Of a stretch of 13,026 nt of DNA, positions 12,101 through 13,026 are shown one piece after another. The notes beneath the pieces were generated by a model that was given only the letters and a program-made list of their open reading frames with translations, made no database searches and was not told the DNA's origin. A program made the position numbers and the translations under genes. Origin of the DNA: Lachnospiraceae bacterium UBA1201. GTDB taxonomy: Bacteria; Bacillota; Clostridia; Lachnospirales; Lachnospiraceae. Where the stretch lies: positions 13,755 to 26,780 of the forward strand of contig DBXX01000028.1 of the NCBI GenBank assembly GCA_002309675.1, in the 5' to 3' direction. Numbering within the stretch: the first letter of the stretch is position 1; each line of letters starts with the position of its first letter.

Positions 12101-13026
12101 ATGGAGTATACCGAAGCGTGGCTGAAGTATCGGCGTCTTTCTCTGAGCAGGCAGCAGTGCGAAGAGAGACTGTACGACAGCCTAATTTCATATGCGGTTC
12201 CATTCGATGAGGGGTTGAAAGAGTCCCCTTGTTTTGGTGCGCTTATTTCTGAATTTGAAAATGGTGTGGAAGCACTTTTAGGTCTGCGTCCGCAAAAGGT
12301 AACGGATGGCTCTGAAACGCTCAGATTTACCATAGATCCGGCTTTTGGCAGTGAAGACGCATATTCGATCGATTTTACACAAAACGGCAAAAACGGGGCG
12401 ATCACGGCGTCAGACGTGCACGGCCTGTTGTATGGCGTTTTTCATCTGCTGCGTCTGGTGGCGACCGGCAAGTCGCTCGCCGGCATTAAGATGACCTGTA
12501 TCCCTTCAAATCCCCTGCGTATGCTGAACCACTGGGATAACATGGACGGCTCGATCGAGCGCGGTTATTCCGGCCATTCGTTCTTCTTTGCAGATGATCA
12601 GGTCCTGGTGAATGACCGCACGCGTGCGTATGCGCGCCTCGTTGCATCCGTCGGCATCAACGCCGTCGTGATCAACAACGTAAATGTTAAGAATGCCGCG
12701 ACGTATTTGATCACGGACCGGTATTTCGACAGGGTTCGTCAGATCTCCGAGATCTTCGGCGAGTATGGCATTGCCCTGTATCTGAGTTTGAATTTTGCCG
12801 CTCCGATCGAACTGGGCGGCCTGGATAAGTCTGACCCGCTCGATCCTGCGGTGATCGACTGGTGGCAGAAGAAGATGACGGAGGTGTTTACCGCGGTTCC
12901 GAAGCTGGGCGGCTTCCTGTTGAAGGCTGACAGCGAGGGACGTCCCGGACCGTTTACCTACGGCCGCGACCACGCGGACGGCGCGAATATGCTCGCGCGT
13001 GCGGTGGAGCCGTACGGCGGCCGCAT
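12101..13026 (+). CDS. aguA: Alpha-glucuronidase, glycoside hydrolase family 67 (3' end outside window)
   Basis: The first 308 residues are present and the frame is open at the window edge; GH67 enzymes are usually near 680-700 residues. The enzyme removes (4-O-methyl)glucuronic acid from the terminal xylose of aldouronic acids produced from glucuronoxylan. There is no signal peptide, as expected for a cytoplasmic enzyme. Residues about 1-135 are the N-terminal domain. The barrel then begins with PLRMLNHWDNMDGSIERGYSG (138-158), the family hallmark. SVGINAVVINNVNVKN (183-198) and LYLSLNFAAP (226-235) follow. KADSEGRPGPFTYGRDHADG (275-294) contains Glu279, at the place of the general acid of characterised GH67 enzymes. 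The two carboxylates that activate water lie beyond the window. GGGAGG sits 5 bases before the ATG. It is divergent from the AraC gene, its likely activator. Confidence 0.95.
   Translation, partial: MEYTEAWLKYRRLSLSRQQCEERLYDSLISYAVPFDEGLKESPCFGALISEFENGVEALLGLRPQKVTDGSETLRFTIDPAFGSEDAYSIDFTQNGKNGAITASDVHGLLYGVFHLLRLVATGKSLAGIKMTCIPSNPLRMLNHWDNMDGSIERGYSGHSFFFADDQVLVNDRTRAYARLVASVGINAVVINNVNVKNAATYLITDRYFDRVRQISEIFGEYGIALYLSLNFAAPIELGGLDKSDPLDPAVIDWWQKKMTEVFTAVPKLGGFLLKADSEGRPGPFTYGRDHADGANMLARAVEPYGGR

Noticed and set aside
11908..12405. 165-codon minus-strand ORF at the GH67 start
   Set aside because: It is antisense to the GH67 N-terminus and runs into the promoter region; it has no domain or ribosome binding site.

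Overview
The window looks like a chromosomal segment of a Gram-positive anaerobe of the class Clostridia, most likely a Lachnospiraceae-type plant-fibre or gut/rumen bacterium. The grounds are strong AGGAGG-type ribosome binding sites before nearly every gene, lipoprotein signal peptides with Cys lipoboxes, the gene set (YIP1 / DUF5696 / two sugar permeases / lipoprotein binding protein, then GH3 and GH67 hydrolases with an AraC regulator), and moderate GC. The taxonomic call is inference from protein style, not from a marker gene.

Layout. Positions 1-7124 form one tightly packed plus-strand operon: the end of a TPR/transmembrane protein, a YIP1-family membrane protein (10-bp overlap), a large DUF5696 lipoprotein, two ABC sugar permeases (8-bp overlap) and the cognate solute-binding lipoprotein. 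It ends in a strong rho-independent terminator (7180-7218). No ABC ATPase is present, so the importer probably borrows a shared MsmK/UgpC-type ATPase. A GH3 enzyme of the beta-xylosidase type follows (7351-9501), preceded by a possible 29-codon ORF. On the right, an AraC-family regulator on the minus strand (10788-11681) is divergent from an alpha-glucuronidase of family GH67 (12101 to the window edge). The 419-bp divergent promoter region carries repeated GCAATAATYG-like motifs that are good candidates for the regulator's binding sites.

How it fits together (inference): xylo-oligosaccharides, possibly glucuronic-acid decorated, are captured and imported by the ABC system. GH67 removes the terminal (methyl)glucuronosyl group, GH3 hydrolyses the xylo-oligosaccharide, and the AraC protein senses an intermediate and activates GH67, perhaps with its own gene.

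The striking part is the 1.3-kb gene-free stretch between the convergent GH3 and AraC genes (9476-10788). It is a mirror-symmetric array of hairpins. From outside to inside there are REP-like palindromes with TGTGTCA/TGACACA ends (A, B, C, D), two ~392-bp modules with an identical 103-bp core in opposite orientation, two 84-bp palindromes, two ~44-bp hairpins, and a central 61-bp tandem repeat. The pairs of cores, 84-bp palindromes and 44-bp hairpins all centre on 10142-10143. Paired copies keep the same stem geometry while some stem sequences are almost completely different: 10 bp + 4-nt bulge + 17 bp in the modules, and 9 + 11 + 9 bp in the 84-bp elements. That is what selection on structure, or a palindrome-specific replication process, would leave. 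The outer repeats run into the 3' ends of both neighbouring genes and supply or abut their stop codons. I do not recognise this composite element as a named class.
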